Below are positions 16,896 through 29,603 of a stretch of 39,003 bases of DNA, piece by piece. The notes beneath the pieces are model-generated. The model searched no databases. It was not told where the DNA came from and saw nothing but the letters and a program-made list of their open reading frames with translations. A program made the translations under genes and the position numbers. The DNA comes from Actinomycetota bacterium (lineage in GTDB: Bacteria; Actinomycetota; Acidimicrobiia; Spongiisociales; UBA5794), in NCBI GenBank assembly GCA_011371355.1, contig DRQR01000025.1, forward strand, positions 1-39,003, read 5' to 3'. The first letter of the stretch is position 1; each line of letters begins with the position of its first letter.

Positions 16896-18236
16896 GTGAA
16901 GTCCGCCGCCTCCTCGTACCCGGGCTGGGACGCCTTCCGAGCCCGCCTCCGCGACCACCTCCCGGCCCAGGCCGTCCAGACGTGGATCGATCCCCTCGTG
17001 CCCGAGGTCGACGGCACCACCCTCCGCCTCGTCGCCCCCACCGACTTCCACTGCCGGTGGGTCCGGGATCGGTACCTTCCGGCCATCGCCGACGCCGCCG
17101 AGACCGTGCTCGGCCCCGACGTGACCGTCGACCTCGTCATCGCACCGACGGCCCCCGATCCGGAACCCCCCAGCCCACCCGTCGCCACACCCCGCCCGGC
17201 CCGGGAGGGACTCCCCCGACTCATCCCCAAGTACACCTTCGACAACTTCATCGTCGGCCAGTCGAACCGCTTCGCCCACGCGGCCGCCCTCGCCGTCGCC
17301 GAGCAGCCGGCCACCCAGTACAACCCGCTCTTCATCTACGCCGGGGCCGGCCTCGGCAAGACCCACCTGCTCCAGGCCGTCGGCCACCACCGGCTCCAGC
17401 TCGACCCCACCACGAGCGTGCGCTACGTCACCTCGGAGCAGTTCTTCAACGACTTCATCGACGGCATCCGGCGCAAGCGCATGGCGGAGTTCAAGGACCG
17501 CTACCGGCGGATCGACCTCCTCCTCCTCGACGACGTCCAGTTCTTCGAGGGCAAGGAGCAGATCCTCGAGGAGTTCTTCCACACCTTCAACACCCTCTAC
17601 GAGAACGGCAAACAGCTCGTCATCAGCTCCGACCGCCATCCCCGCGACCTCGCCACCCTCGAAGACCGGCTCCGGAGTCGCTTCGAGTGGGGGCTCCTCA
17701 CCGACATCCAGCCCCCCGACGTCGAGACGCGCCTCGCCATCCTTCGGAAGAACGCCGAGTTCGCCCCCACCACCGTCCCTCCCGAGGTCCTCAGCTTCAT
17801 CGCCGAGCACGTCGCCCACAACGTCCGCGAACTCGAAGGGGCCCTCACCCGGGTGACCGCCTTCGCCGCCCTCACCGCCGAAGACATCACCCTCCCCATG
17901 GCTCGCGAGGTCCTCCGCGACATCGTCGCCACGGCCGACGACGGCCCCATCACCGCCGACCGGGTCATCGCGGTCACCGCCGACTACTTCGGCTTCGATC
18001 CCGAGGACCTCATCGGCCCGAGCCGCAAGCAGCCCCTCGCCCGCTCCCGCCAGATCGCCATGTATCTCTGCCGCGAGCTCACCGACCTCTCGCTCCCGAA
18101 GATCGGGGCGGCCTTCGGAGGACGCGACCACTCCACGGTCCTCCACGCGGTCGACAAGATCCGCAGCCTCATGGAACGAGACCGCTCCGTCTTCGAAGCT
18201 GTGCACAACTTGTCCTCCCGCCTGCGGAAGACCTGA
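16896..18236 (+). CDS. dnaA: Chromosomal replication initiator DnaA
   Basis: [56 protein letters not shown]-terminal [16 protein letters not shown]. Confidence 0.97.
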   Translation: MKSAASSYPGWDAFRARLRDHLPAQAVQTWIDPLVPEVDGTTLRLVAPTDFHCRWVRDRYLPAIADAAETVLGPDVTVDLVIAPTAPDPEPPSPPVATPRPAREGLPRLIPKYTFDNFIVGQSNRFAHAAALAVAEQPATQYNPLFIYAGAGLGKTHLLQAVGHHRLQLDPTTSVRYVTSEQFFNDFIDGIRRKRMAEFKDRYRRIDLLLLDDVQFFEGKEQILEEFFHTFNTLYENGKQLVISSDRHPRDLATLEDRLRSRFEWGLLTDIQPPDVETRLAILRKNAEFAPTTVPPEVLSFIAEHVAHNVRELEGALTRVTAFAALTAEDITLPMAREVLRDIVATADDGPITADRVIAVTADYFGFDPEDLIGPSRKQPLARSRQIAMYLCRELTDLSLPKIGAAFGGRDHSTVLHAVDKIRSLMERDRSVFEAVHNLSSRLRKT

Positions 18237-18420
18237 TGTTGCCCACAGCTCGCCCACCCGCTCCCGCTCCCCCGGTGGATGGCCGTCCCGCGCGTCCACA
18301 CCCTCCCCATCCCCGGGAAGTCCCGTTCCGGCGGCCTCGTGGGGGCTTGTCCCCAATCCCCAGCGCCTACTACCACCACTACTTTGGTAATCCAATAGTC
18401 GAAGAGAGGAAGCCAGCCCA
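18200..18420. other. Candidate oriC portion (3' end of dnaA plus dnaA-dnaN intergenic) with degenerate DnaA boxes and a locally AT-rich tract
   Basis: One-mismatch boxes TGTGCACAA (18200), TTGCCCACA (18239), TTGTCCCCA (18347); two-mismatch GCGTCCACA (18292); AT-richer ctactaccaccactactttggtaatccaatagtc. Confidence 0.5.
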
Positions 18421-19500
18421 GTGAAACTCCGAGCCGAACGTGACGACCTCGCCGACGCCCTCGCCCGCGCCGGGCGGGCGGTGAGCACCCGCTCGCCGCT
18501 CCCCATCCTCCAGGGACTCCTCCTCGAGGTGGAGGGCAACCGCCTGACGGCGACGGGGACCGACAACGAGGTGACGATCAAGACCTTCCTCGACGTCGAG
18601 GCCCTCGAGGCGGGCAGGACCGTCGTTCCGGCGAAGCTCGCCGCCGACGCGGTGCGGAAGCTCCCCTCGGGGGCCGTGTCCATCCACGTGCGTGACGGGG
18701 AGGTGGAGATCACCGGCAACGGCCCGAAGTTCACCCTGCGGGCGATGAACGTCGACGACTTTCCCCGGCCCTCGGAGGAACCCGTCGACGGGGACGTGGA
18801 AGTCGAGGGAGACGTCCTGTTGCGGGCCATCGGGCAGGTGGGCGTCGCCGCCTCGACCGACGAGGCACGGCCGATGCTCACCGGGGTGCTGTTCGAAGCG
18901 ACCGAGGAGGGGCTGCGGCTCGTGGCCACCGACTCGTATCGGCTGGCGGTGAAAGACGTCCCGGGCGTGTCCACCGAGGGAGCCCGACTCGTGCCCTACC
19001 GGGCCCTCCGGGAGCTGGGCCGGACGATCGGTGGGGGACGGATGACCGTGGGCCTCGGTGAGCGAGAGGCCGTGTTCGCCACCGGCACGGGCAAGCTGCG
19101 CGTCCGGATCATCGACGCCGCGTTCCCGAACTACCGGCAACTCCTCCCCGAGGGCTACCCGAACCGGCTCGTCGTCGACAAAGAGGCGCTGCTCGAGGGG
19201 ATCGGCCGAGCCGCCCTCGTCGCCGAGGATCACATCCCCGTTCGGTTGGATCTCCACCCCGGCGGCGTCGGGTTGAGCGTGATCCGTCAGGAGGTGGGGG
19301 AGGAGACCGAACACCTCGAGGCCGATTACCAGGGGGAGGAGATGACCATCGCCTTCAACACGCGGTACCTGACCGACGGGGTCGCGGCCGTGGAAGGCGA
19401 CCAGGTCGTCGTGGAGACCGTCGATCCCCTGAAACCGGGCCTCATCCACGGCCTCGAGGGCGACACGTTCCGGTATCTCCTCATGCCGGTTCGGCTCTGA
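18421..19500 (+). CDS. dnaN: DNA polymerase III beta sliding clamp
   Basis: [54 protein letters not shown]-terminal RYLLMPVRL. Confidence 0.96.
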   Translation: MKLRAERDDLADALARAGRAVSTRSPLPILQGLLLEVEGNRLTATGTDNEVTIKTFLDVEALEAGRTVVPAKLAADAVRKLPSGAVSIHVRDGEVEITGNGPKFTLRAMNVDDFPRPSEEPVDGDVEVEGDVLLRAIGQVGVAASTDEARPMLTGVLFEATEEGLRLVATDSYRLAVKDVPGVSTEGARLVPYRALRELGRTIGGGRMTVGLGEREAVFATGTGKLRVRIIDAAFPNYRQLLPEGYPNRLVVDKEALLEGIGRAALVAEDHIPVRLDLHPGGVGLSVIRQEVGEETEHLEADYQGEEMTIAFNTRYLTDGVAAVEGDQVVVETVDPLKPGLIHGLEGDTFRYLLMPVRL

Positions 19501-19503
19501 CCG

Positions 19504-20583
19504 ATGCGCCTCCGGTGGCTCGAGCTCACCGACGTTCGAGTACATCGGCGAGTCGTCTTCGAGCCGGCCGAGGGGCTCAACGTCCTCGTCGGCGGCAACG
19601 GCGCCGGGAAGACGACCCTCCTGGAGGGCATCGGCTACCTGGCCCGGGCCAGGAGCTTCCGGGGCACCCCTGAGGAGGACCTCATTCGCCGGGGAGCGGC
19701 GGGAGCCATCCTGCGCGGCGAGTTCGAGGTCGGAGGCGGGCGACGGCGGGTGGAGGTGGAGCTCCCACGAGGGAGCCGACGACGCATCCTCGTCGACGGC
19801 AAGCGCCCACGCCGGCTCCGAGACCTCGTAGGGACGTTTCCCGTCGTCGTCTTCCACCCGGACGATCTCGACCTCGTCAAGGCAGGACCGGGGTTGCGGC
19901 GGGAGTACCTCGACGACCTCGCCGCGGGGCTCTGGCCCGAGGCCGCCGTGGTCCAGGACGACGCGGAGACCGCGCTCCGGCAGCGCAACGCGTTCCTCCG
20001 CGCGGCGGGGCCCGCCGCGGAGGCCGCCATCCTCGACGTCTGGGACGCCCAGTATGCCGCGGCGGGTGCTCGGGTCTACGAGTACCGCCGTCGGGTGATC
20101 GCCGCGGTGGGTGCGCCCCTCGAGGCCACCTACCGGCTCGTGGGGGGCGCGGGCGAGGTCCGCTGGCGGTACGAGCCGACATGGCTCGGCGAGGACACGG
20201 AACCCGAGGAGGCCATCCTCGACGCGCTGCGGCGTCGGCGGGGACGGGACCTCGAGCTGCGACGGACCTCGGCGGGACCCCACCGGGACGATCCCGTCCT
20301 CGAACTCGATGGACGGCCGCTCCGGAGCGCGGCGAGTCAGGGAGAGCAGCGCACCGCGGCCCTCGCCTGCCGGCTCGCCGCCCTCGTCGTCCTCGGGAAC
20401 CACCGCGGTGAGGAGCCCGTGCTCTTGGTCGACGACGTCCTCTCCGAACTCGATCCGGGCCGCGTCGACGGCGTGCTCCGGGCCTTACCCCAAGGTCAGG
20501 TGTTCCTCACGACGACCGACGAAGGACTCCCCCGAGGGACGCGATGGAAGGTGGCGCCGGATCTCGTGGAGGTCGCGGGATGA
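19504..20583 (+). CDS. recF: DNA replication and repair protein RecF
   Basis: NVLVGGNGAGKTTLLEGIGYL; LRRTSAGPHRDD; ASQGEQRTAALACRLA; LLVDDVLSELDPGR. Confidence 0.95.
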   Translation: MRLRWLELTDVRVHRRVVFEPAEGLNVLVGGNGAGKTTLLEGIGYLARARSFRGTPEEDLIRRGAAGAILRGEFEVGGGRRRVEVELPRGSRRRILVDGKRPRRLRDLVGTFPVVVFHPDDLDLVKAGPGLRREYLDDLAAGLWPEAAVVQDDAETALRQRNAFLRAAGPAAEAAILDVWDAQYAAAGARVYEYRRRVIAAVGAPLEATYRLVGGAGEVRWRYEPTWLGEDTEPEEAILDALRRRRGRDLELRRTSAGPHRDDPVLELDGRPLRSAASQGEQRTAALACRLAALVVLGNHRGEEPVLLVDDVLSELDPGRVDGVLRALPQGQVFLTTTDEGLPRGTRWKVAPDLVEVAG

Positions 20584-20891
20584 CCGACCGGGAACCCGTG
20601 CCGATCACCGAGATCCTCGCCTCGGTCCTCGGGGGGCTCGCGCAGGGCGTCGACGTCCGGCTCGGACGGCTCGTCGAGGGATGGGACGAGATCGCCGGTC
20701 CGGAGTGGAGGGGCACCGAGGCCATCGGCGTCCGCGACGGGGTGCTCCTCGTCGAAGTCGACCGACCGGGACGGGTCTCGCTCTTGCGTTTCCACGTGCC
20801 GGGGCTCGTCGCGAGGATCGAGGAGGCCCTCGGATCCGGCCTCGTCCGCGAGGTCCGGCTCCGGGTACGCCGGAGGGCCGACGAGCCCTGA
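20580..20891 (+). CDS. DUF721/DciA-family protein
   Basis: ITEILASVLGGLAQ...VEGWDEIAGPEWRGTEAIGVRDGVLLVEVD; position between recF and gyrB; ATG overlaps recF stop. Confidence 0.85.
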   Translation: MTDREPVPITEILASVLGGLAQGVDVRLGRLVEGWDEIAGPEWRGTEAIGVRDGVLLVEVDRPGRVSLLRFHVPGLVARIEEALGSGLVREVRLRVRRRADEP

Positions 20892-22907
<2,016 letters not shown>

Positions 22908-22910
22908 CCC

Positions 22911-25349
22911 ATGCCCGAGCCCCGAGAACCCGGTTACGACGAACACCTCGCCGAGATCGACCTCGAGCGGGAGATGCAGGACTCCTTCCTCGAGTACGCG
23001 ATGTCGGTCATCGTGTCGCGGGCCCTCCCCGACGTCCGCGACGGGTTGAAGCCCGTCCACCGGCGGATCCTCTACGCGATGTACGACGCCGGGATGCGCC
23101 CGGGCACGCCGTACCGGAAGTCGTCGCGGGTCGTCGGGGACGTCGTCGGGTGGTTCCATCCCCACAGTCCCGAGGCCGTCTACGACGCCATGGTTCGGCT
23201 CGGCCAGGACTTCGCGTCCCGATACCCCCTCATCGACCCCCAGGGGAACTTCGGGACCGTCGACGATCCGCCGGCGGCGATGCGCTACACCGAGGCCCGG
23301 CTCGCTCCCCTCGCCGCGCACATGCTCGAAGGCATCGACGAGGACACCGTCGACTTCGTGGACAACTATTCGGGGGAGCGGGAGGAGCCGACGGTCCTGC
23401 CCTCGCGGTTCCCGAACCTGCTCGTGAACGGCTCCACCGGGATCGCGGTGGGGATGGCGACGAACATCCCACCCCACAACCTCGGTGAGGTCATCGACGC
23501 GGTGCTCTACGCCCTCGAGCATCCCGAGGCCACCGTCGACGAGCTGGCGAGGTTCGTGAAGGGGCCGGACTTCCCCACCGGGGCCTACCTCGTGGGGAAC
23601 AAGGGCATCATGGACGCGCTCCGCACCGGCCGGGGCTCGATCAAGATGCGGGCGGTCTCCGACGTCGTGGAGACGAAGAAAGGTCGGCACGCGATCGTCG
23701 TCACCGAGATCCCCTACCAGGTGTCCCGGGATCGGATCATGGAGAAGATCGCCGATCTCGTGAAGACGAAGACGGTCACCGGGATCGTGGACCTGCGCGA
23801 CGAATCGGACCGCTCGGGCACCCGGCTCGTCATCGAGCTCAAGAAGGACGCGAACCCCCAGGTGGTGCTCAACCAGCTCTTCAAGCACACCCAGCTCGAG
23901 GAGAGCTTCGCCGTCAACCAGGTGGCCCTCGTCGACGGGGTCCCGCGGGTCCTCAACCTCGCCGACCTCGTCCACCACTACATCGCCCACCAGCTCGAGG
24001 TCATCGAGCGACGAACCCGGTACCGCCTCGAGAAGGCGAAGGCGAGGGCCCACATCGTCGAGGGACTCCTCGTCGCGCTCGACCACATCGACGAGGTCGT
24101 CGAGATCATCCGCTCCTCGGCCGACGTCGAGACGGCTCGCCGGGCCCTCATCGAACGATTCGACCTCTCCGAGGTCCAGGCGAACCACATCCTCGACATG
24201 CCGCTGCGGCGGCTCACCGCCCTCGAGACCGACAAGCTCCGCCAGGAGCACGCGTCCCTCCTCGCCCTCATCGAGGAGCTCGAGGGGATCCTCGCCTCCG
24301 AGGCCCGCCGCCGGGAGGTCGTCGCCGAGGAGCTCACCGCCATCCGCGAGGAGTTCGCCGACGAGCGGCGCTCCCGGATCATCCCCGATACGGGCGAGCT
24401 GTCCCTCGAGGACCTCGTCGCCGACGAGGAGCTCGTCATCACGGTCTCCGAGGCGGGATACGTCAAGTCGGTGCTCGCCGGAACCTACCGGAAGCAGAAC
24501 CGGGGAGGTCGGGGGGTGCGAGGCGCCGCGCTCCGGGGCGACGACGTCGTACGCCACCTCGTCCACACCACCGCCCACGCCTTCCTGCTCTTCTTCACGA
24601 ACCGGGGGCGGGTCTACCGCATCCGAGCCCACGAGATCCCACGAAAGGACCGGACGGCGAAGGGCGTCCTCATCCACTCGGTCCTGCCGATGGAGCCCGA
24701 CGAGCGCATCGAAGCGATCATCGACACCCGGGACTACGAGACGAATCGCTACCTCGTGATGTTCACCGAGCGCGGGCAGGTGAAGAAGACCCGCTTCGCC
24801 GACTACGACTCGCGGAACCAGGTGCTCGTCGCGATCAAGCTCAAGGAAGGCGACGAGGTCGTGGCGGTGCGGGCGACGAACGGGGGAGCCGACCTGCTCA
24901 TGTTCACCGAGTCCGGGAAGGGGATCCGCTTCTCCGAGGACGAGGTGCGGCCCATGGGACGGGCCTCCCAGGGGGTCCGCGGCATCCGACTCGACGACGA
25001 CGATCGAGTCGTCGCCGCGGCCGTGGCGGAAGAGGAGGGGGAGGTCCTCCTCCTCACCTCCCGCGGCTACGGGAAGCGCACCCGGATGTCGGAGTTCCGC
25101 CGGCAGCGCCGAGGCGGCGGCGGGGTGCGGGCCATGAAGCTCACCCGGGTGAGGGGTCGGCTCGTCGACGCCCTCTCGGTGAGGCCCGACGACGAGGTGT
25201 TCATCGTCTCCACCGACGGCAACGTGATCCGTCAGGCCGTCAAGGAGATCTCTCGACAGAAGCGCGACTCGAGCGGCGTGCGGGTGATCAACCTCGGAGA
25301 GGGGGCCGAACTCTCCTCGGTCGCGAAGGTCCCGGCCCACGACCGCTGA
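22911..25349 (+). CDS. gyrA: DNA gyrase subunit A
   Basis: [58 protein letters not shown]-like block; GyrA-box QRRGGGG. Confidence 0.97.
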   Translation: MPEPREPGYDEHLAEIDLEREMQDSFLEYAMSVIVSRALPDVRDGLKPVHRRILYAMYDAGMRPGTPYRKSSRVVGDVVGWFHPHSPEAVYDAMVRLGQDFASRYPLIDPQGNFGTVDDPPAAMRYTEARLAPLAAHMLEGIDEDTVDFVDNYSGEREEPTVLPSRFPNLLVNGSTGIAVGMATNIPPHNLGEVIDAVLYALEHPEATVDELARFVKGPDFPTGAYLVGNKGIMDALRTGRGSIKMRAVSDVVETKKGRHAIVVTEIPYQVSRDRIMEKIADLVKTKTVTGIVDLRDESDRSGTRLVIELKKDANPQVVLNQLFKHTQLEESFAVNQVALVDGVPRVLNLADLVHHYIAHQLEVIERRTRYRLEKAKARAHIVEGLLVALDHIDEVVEIIRSSADVETARRALIERFDLSEVQANHILDMPLRRLTALETDKLRQEHASLLALIEELEGILASEARRREVVAEELTAIREEFADERRSRIIPDTGELSLEDLVADEELVITVSEAGYVKSVLAGTYRKQNRGGRGVRGAALRGDDVVRHLVHTTAHAFLLFFTNRGRVYRIRAHEIPRKDRTAKGVLIHSVLPMEPDERIEAIIDTRDYETNRYLVMFTERGQVKKTRFADYDSRNQVLVAIKLKEGDEVVAVRATNGGADLLMFTESGKGIRFSEDEVRPMGRASQGVRGIRLDDDDRVVAAAVAEEEGEVLLLTSRGYGKRTRMSEFRRQRRGGGGVRAMKLTRVRGRLVDALSVRPDDEVFIVSTDGNVIRQAVKEISRQKRDSSGVRVINLGEGAELSSVAKVPAHDR

Positions 25350-25397
25350 GGGTCCCGAACCCGGGCTCGGGGGTACACTCGCCCCGAAGGAGGAGCG

Positions 25398-25853
25398 ATG
25401 CCCGTCCGACGAGTACGCAGGGTCATCCGGCGGATCGACCCGTGGACCGTGTTGAAGGTCTCCCTCGTCTTCAACCTCATCGTCGCGCTCGTCGTCGTGC
25501 TCGGCACCTGGGTCATGTGGTCGGTGCTCGTCCAACGCGGCGTCCCCGACCGGATCGCCGATCTCGCCGACAGCATCCGGCTCACCTTCACTCCCAACGG
25601 TCCGCTCTACTTCCGCATCGTGACGCTCTCGGCGTTCATCGGCGCCATCGCCGCCACCGGCCTCGCGACCCTCGCCGCGATCCTCTACAACCTCATCGCC
25701 GACGTCGTCGGAGGCATCGAGATCCTCGTCCTGGAGGAGACCCACGCGGTGCCGGCGGGGGGGCCCCAGCGGGTTCGACCGGCCGTGCATCGGCCCACGA
25801 CGGAGACGGCGATCACCGAGGCCGACACCGTCCCCTCGGCCGTGGGGGAGTGA
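25398..25853 (+). CDS. DUF3566 membrane protein
   Basis: RVRRVIRRIDPWTVLKVSLVFNLIVALVVVLGTWVMW; Rv0007-like position after gyrA. Confidence 0.85.
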   Translation: MPVRRVRRVIRRIDPWTVLKVSLVFNLIVALVVVLGTWVMWSVLVQRGVPDRIADLADSIRLTFTPNGPLYFRIVTLSAFIGAIAATGLATLAAILYNLIADVVGGIEILVLEETHAVPAGGPQRVRPAVHRPTTETAITEADTVPSAVGE

Positions 25854-25856
25854 AGC

Positions 25857-27398
25857 TCACCGAGCCCCCCAACCGCCGCCTCCCGGCGTGAGGACCCGGA
25901 GCCGGTCGCCGGCGTCGACCTCGATCGTGCACTTCGCCGGCAACGGCACGACCTCACCCGACCGGGTGACGAGCTCGTCCCGTCCGGTCGCCCCGGGACC
26001 GCCCCCGTGGAGTCCCCAGGGCGGCACGACCCGGCGATCCCCCATGAGGGAGACCGTCGCCGGTTCGAGGAACTCGATCACCCGCTCGATGCCGTCGCCG
26101 CCGGGATGCCGCCCGACCCCGCCGCTGCCGCGCCGCAGCCGGTAGACGAGGACGCGGAGGGGGTAGTGGGCCTCGAGGGCCTCCGCCGGGGTGTTCTTCG
26201 TGTTCGTCATCCCGGTGTGGATGCCCGACTGCCCCGGTTTCGTCGGCCTACCCCCCTGGCCGCCGGCGATCGTCTCGTAGTAACCGAACCGCTCGTTGCC
26301 GACGAGGACGTTGTTCATCGTCCCCTGGCCGGCGGCGGGCACCCGATCCGGTGCCGCCTGGGCGAGGGCGCCGAGGAGCACGTCGGCGATGCGTTGGCTC
26401 GTCTCGACGTTCCCGGCCGCGACCGCCGCCGGGGGCCGGGCGTTGACGAGGGTCCCGGCCGGAGCGACGAGCCGGAGAGGCCGGTAGCAGCCGCCGTTCG
26501 CCGGGATGGTGGGGTCGGTGGCGACCCGAACCGCGTAGTAGAGGCAGGAGCGGGTCACCGCTTCCACCGCGTTGACGTTGCCGGGGATCTGCGAGGAGGT
26601 GCCCGTGAAGTCCGCCTCCAGGGTGCCGCCGTCGATCCTCACCCGTACCCGGATCGGGAGGAGCCCATCGCGCCACTCGAGGACGTCCTCGAAGGGATAG
26701 TCGCCGTCGGGCAAGGCGGAGAGGGCGGCGACCATACGTCGTTCCCCGTAGGACAAGAGGGCCTCGGTGAGGCGACGCCAACGGCCCACGTCGTCGCCGA
26801 CGAGGGTGGCGAGGCGGGTGGCCCCGGCCTCGTTGGCGCCGAGCTGGGCGGCGAGGTCCCCGAGGCGCTCGGCGGGTGTGCGGGTCGCGGCGAGGAAGGG
26901 CTCGAGGAACTCGGGCAGCCACCTCCCGGCGCGGACCGCCGGGGTGGGCGGCACCCGGTGTCCCTCCTGGTCCACGGTGACGGCGTGGGCGGGCATGGAG
27001 CCGGGGGCCTCGCCGCCCACGTCGGCGTGGTGGGCACGGTTCGCGACCCACCCGGCGAGGGTGCCCCGGACGAAGACCGGGCGGACGAGGGTGAGGTCGT
27101 TGAGGTGGGTCCCTCCGGCGTAGGGATCGTTGACGGCGTACTGGACCTCCGGTTCGACGTCGCCTGCGAAGGCATCGAGGACCGCGGCCACCGATGCCGG
27201 CATCGAGCCGAGATGGACGGGGATGTGTTCGGCCTGGGCGAGGAGCTCGCCGGAGGGGACGAAGACCGCCGCCGAACAGTCGGCCCGCTCCTTGATGTTC
27301 GGCGAGTAGGCGGCGCGCCGGAGGATGAGCCCCATGTCGTCGGCGACCGCGGCGAGGCGATGCCGCAGGACCTCGAGGGCGATGGGATCCACGCTCAC
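25857..27398 (-). CDS. hyuB: Hydantoinase B / oxoprolinase family subunit
   Basis: DPIALEVLRHRLAAVADDMGLILRRAAYSPNIKERADCSAAVF; NDPYAGGTHLNDLTLVRPVF; GTG start overlaps hyuA stop (GTGA). Confidence 0.93.
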   Translation of the reverse strand: MSVDPIALEVLRHRLAAVADDMGLILRRAAYSPNIKERADCSAAVFVPSGELLAQAEHIPVHLGSMPASVAAVLDAFAGDVEPEVQYAVNDPYAGGTHLNDLTLVRPVFVRGTLAGWVANRAHHADVGGEAPGSMPAHAVTVDQEGHRVPPTPAVRAGRWLPEFLEPFLAATRTPAERLGDLAAQLGANEAGATRLATLVGDDVGRWRRLTEALLSYGERRMVAALSALPDGDYPFEDVLEWRDGLLPIRVRVRIDGGTLEADFTGTSSQIPGNVNAVEAVTRSCLYYAVRVATDPTIPANGGCYRPLRLVAPAGTLVNARPPAAVAAGNVETSQRIADVLLGALAQAAPDRVPAAGQGTMNNVLVGNERFGYYETIAGGQGGRPTKPGQSGIHTGMTNTKNTPAEALEAHYPLRVLVYRLRRGSGGVGRHPGGDGIERVIEFLEPATVSLMGDRRVVPPWGLHGGGPGATGRDELVTRSGEVVPLPAKCTIEVDAGDRLRVLTPGGGGWGAR

Positions 27399-29308
27399 CA
27401 GGTCACCTCGAGAACGCCGAGGGGCCCCACCACGGCCGTCTCGCCCTCGCCCACCCAGGTCGTGGCGTCGGGATCGGCGACGACCGCGGGGCCGACGATC
27501 CGCGTCCCGAGGGCCAGGGAGGGTCGCCACCAGACGTCGACGAGACGCGAGCCGGTCTTCGTCGTCACCTCCCGATGGCTCCGTCGCGGCTCCCCTTCGG
27601 CGGCGGGGGGAGGGAGGTCGTCGAGGGTGAGGGCCGGGGTACCGACGGCCTCGGCCCGCACGGTGACGGCTTCGATCTCGGCCTCGAGGCGGGCGAAGCC
27701 GCTCCGGCGCCGGTGGGCGTCGTGGAAGCGGGCGCGCAGGGTGGCCCAACCCTCCCCGGCGGCGTAGGGCACCGCGAGCTCGTGGGCCTGGCCGAGATAG
27801 CGGGTGTCGACGAGGGTGTGGACCCGTTGGGGTTCGGCACCGGCGGCCCGGAGGCGCGTCGCGGCCTCCGCGGCGGCGTCGGCGACGGCGCGGTCGAGGA
27901 CGTCGAGCCGGTCGGGTCCGACGAGGACGGTCTTCGCGACGTCGCTCCGGGGTGGGCTGAGGAGGAGACCGAGCGCGGAGAAGACCCCGCCGTGCGGAGG
28001 CACGACCACGGCGCGCATCGCCAGGGCGCGGGCGAGGGCGGTGGCGTGGAGCCCTCCGGCGCCGCCGAAGGCGACGAGGACCGCGTCCCGAGGGTCGACG
28101 CCGCGGTCGATCGAGACCGTTCGGATGGCCGAGGCCATGTGCTCTTCGACGACCTCGAGGATCCCGAAGGCCGTGGAGAGCTCGTCGAGGCCGATCTGCG
28201 CCCCGAGCCGGGCGATCGCCCCTCGAGCGTTCGCCAGATCGACCACGAGCTCGCCGCCGAGGGGGAGGTCGGGTCCGATGCGGCCGAGAACGACGTTCGC
28301 GTCGGTGACCGTCGCGTCGGTGCCGCCGCGGCCGTAGCAGGCAGGGCCGGGGTCGGCGCCGGCGGATCGAGGGCCGACGCGGAGGGCCCCGGCGTCGTCG
28401 ATCCAGGCGATGGAGCCGCCGCCGGCGCCGACGGTGTGGATCGCCGCAGCGGGCATCCGGCACGGATGGCCGGCGATGGAGCGTTCGTAGGCGACCTCGG
28501 GACGGCCGTCTTCGATGAGGCAGACGTCCGTGGAGGTGCCACCCATGTCGAAGGAGACGACCGTGCGGTGCCCGAGATGGGAGCCGAGGGCGCCGGCGGC
28601 GAGGGCGCCGCCGGCAGGGCCCGACAGGAGGATCGCCGCCGGGAGCCGACGGGCCTCGTCGAGGGGGATCGAGCCTCCGGACGACCGCATCACCACCACC
28701 GACCGCGCCGAGATCTCGGCCAGCCGGGCTTCGAGGCGCCCGAGGTAGGCGGCGACCGGCGGCGTGAGGTAGGCGTTGAGGACCGTCGTCGAGGTGCGTT
28801 CGAACTCGCGGAACTCCGGGGAGACCTCCGACGAGCACGAGATCGCCACTCCGGTGTCGGCGAGGAGGCGAGCCACGGCCCGTTCCCGGGCGGGATCGGC
28901 GTAGGCGTGCTTGAGGACGACCGCGACGGCTTCGACGTCGCCGGGGAGGGAGAGGTCCGCGCCGTCCTTCCAGCCGAGGCGGAGCCGACGGGGCACGAGG
29001 GGTTCGGGCCGATCCGCCATCGGATCGTAGAGGCTGGGCCGATCCTGGCGCCCGATCTCGATGACGTCTTCGAAGCCCTCGTCGGTGACGAGGGCGGTCG
29101 TGGCCCCCGTGCGTTCGAGGAGGGCGTTCGTGGCCACCGTGGTGCCGTGGACGAGGGAGAAGGGGGCCTCGCCGGCGGCCCGGCGTGCCCCGAGGACGAC
29201 CGCCCGGGACTGGTCGGCGGTCGACGGGAGCTTGTGGACGACGACGTGGCCGTCGGAGACGGCCACGACGTCGGTGAAGGTCCCCCCGACGTCGACGCCG
29301 ACGATCAT
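27395..29308 (-). CDS. hyuA: Hydantoinase A / oxoprolinase family subunit
   Basis: GVDVGGTFTDVVAV; HGTTVATNALLER; SFDMGGTSTDVCLI; GAGGGSIAWID. Confidence 0.94.
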   Translation of the reverse strand: MIVGVDVGGTFTDVVAVSDGHVVVHKLPSTADQSRAVVLGARRAAGEAPFSLVHGTTVATNALLERTGATTALVTDEGFEDVIEIGRQDRPSLYDPMADRPEPLVPRRLRLGWKDGADLSLPGDVEAVAVVLKHAYADPARERAVARLLADTGVAISCSSEVSPEFREFERTSTTVLNAYLTPPVAAYLGRLEARLAEISARSVVVMRSSGGSIPLDEARRLPAAILLSGPAGGALAAGALGSHLGHRTVVSFDMGGTSTDVCLIEDGRPEVAYERSIAGHPCRMPAAAIHTVGAGGGSIAWIDDAGALRVGPRSAGADPGPACYGRGGTDATVTDANVVLGRIGPDLPLGGELVVDLANARGAIARLGAQIGLDELSTAFGILEVVEEHMASAIRTVSIDRGVDPRDAVLVAFGGAGGLHATALARALAMRAVVVPPHGGVFSALGLLLSPPRSDVAKTVLVGPDRLDVLDRAVADAAAEAATRLRAAGAEPQRVHTLVDTRYLGQAHELAVPYAAGEGWATLRARFHDAHRRRSGFARLEAEIEAVTVRAEAVGTPALTLDDLPPPAAEGEPRRSHREVTTKTGSRLVDVWWRPSLALGTRIVGPAVVADPDATTWVGEGETAVVGPLGVLEVTW

Positions 29309-29341
29309 CGCCGCCGGAGGGGAACGCTACGATGACCTGCC

Positions 29342-29596
29342 ATGGCGGTGGCCATCTCGAACACGCCGAACCCCAACGCCCTGAAGTTCACCGTGGGCGT
29401 CGCCGTCGGTGGCCCGAAGACGTACGTGGCCGGGGGCGACGTCGACGAGCCGTGGGCCGCCGAGCTCCTCGCCCTCGACGGGGTGACGAGCGTCTTCGCC
29501 TCGGCGGACTTCGTCACCCTCACGAAGGCGCCCCAGGCGTCTTGGGAGGACATCGCTCCGGCGGCGAGCGAGATCCTGGAGCGGGCGTTCTCCTGA
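29342..29596 (+). CDS. Nfu/NifU N-terminal-domain protein (standalone)
   Basis: TPNPNALKFTVG...VTSVFASADFVTLTKAPQASWEDIAPAASEIL; no CxxC C-terminal NifU domain. Confidence 0.8.
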   Translation: MAVAISNTPNPNALKFTVGVAVGGPKTYVAGGDVDEPWAAELLALDGVTSVFASADFVTLTKAPQASWEDIAPAASEILERAFS

Positions 29597-29603
29597 GGCC
29601 GGC

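Noticed and set aside
18421-18430. GTGAAAC at the dnaN start and GTTTCCCGT at ~19836 as additional parS sites
   Set aside because: Only half of the palindrome is present in each case
16503-18974. 823-aa minus-strand ORF across dnaA and dnaN
   Set aside because: Shadow ORF opposite DnaA/DnaN; low-complexity Gly/Glu/Val composition
25350-25397. tRNA-Ile/tRNA-Ala genes expected after gyrA in mycobacteria
   Set aside because: Intergenic space is only 48 bp and no tRNA-like cloverleaf was seen; the next gene pair is DUF3566 and hyuB
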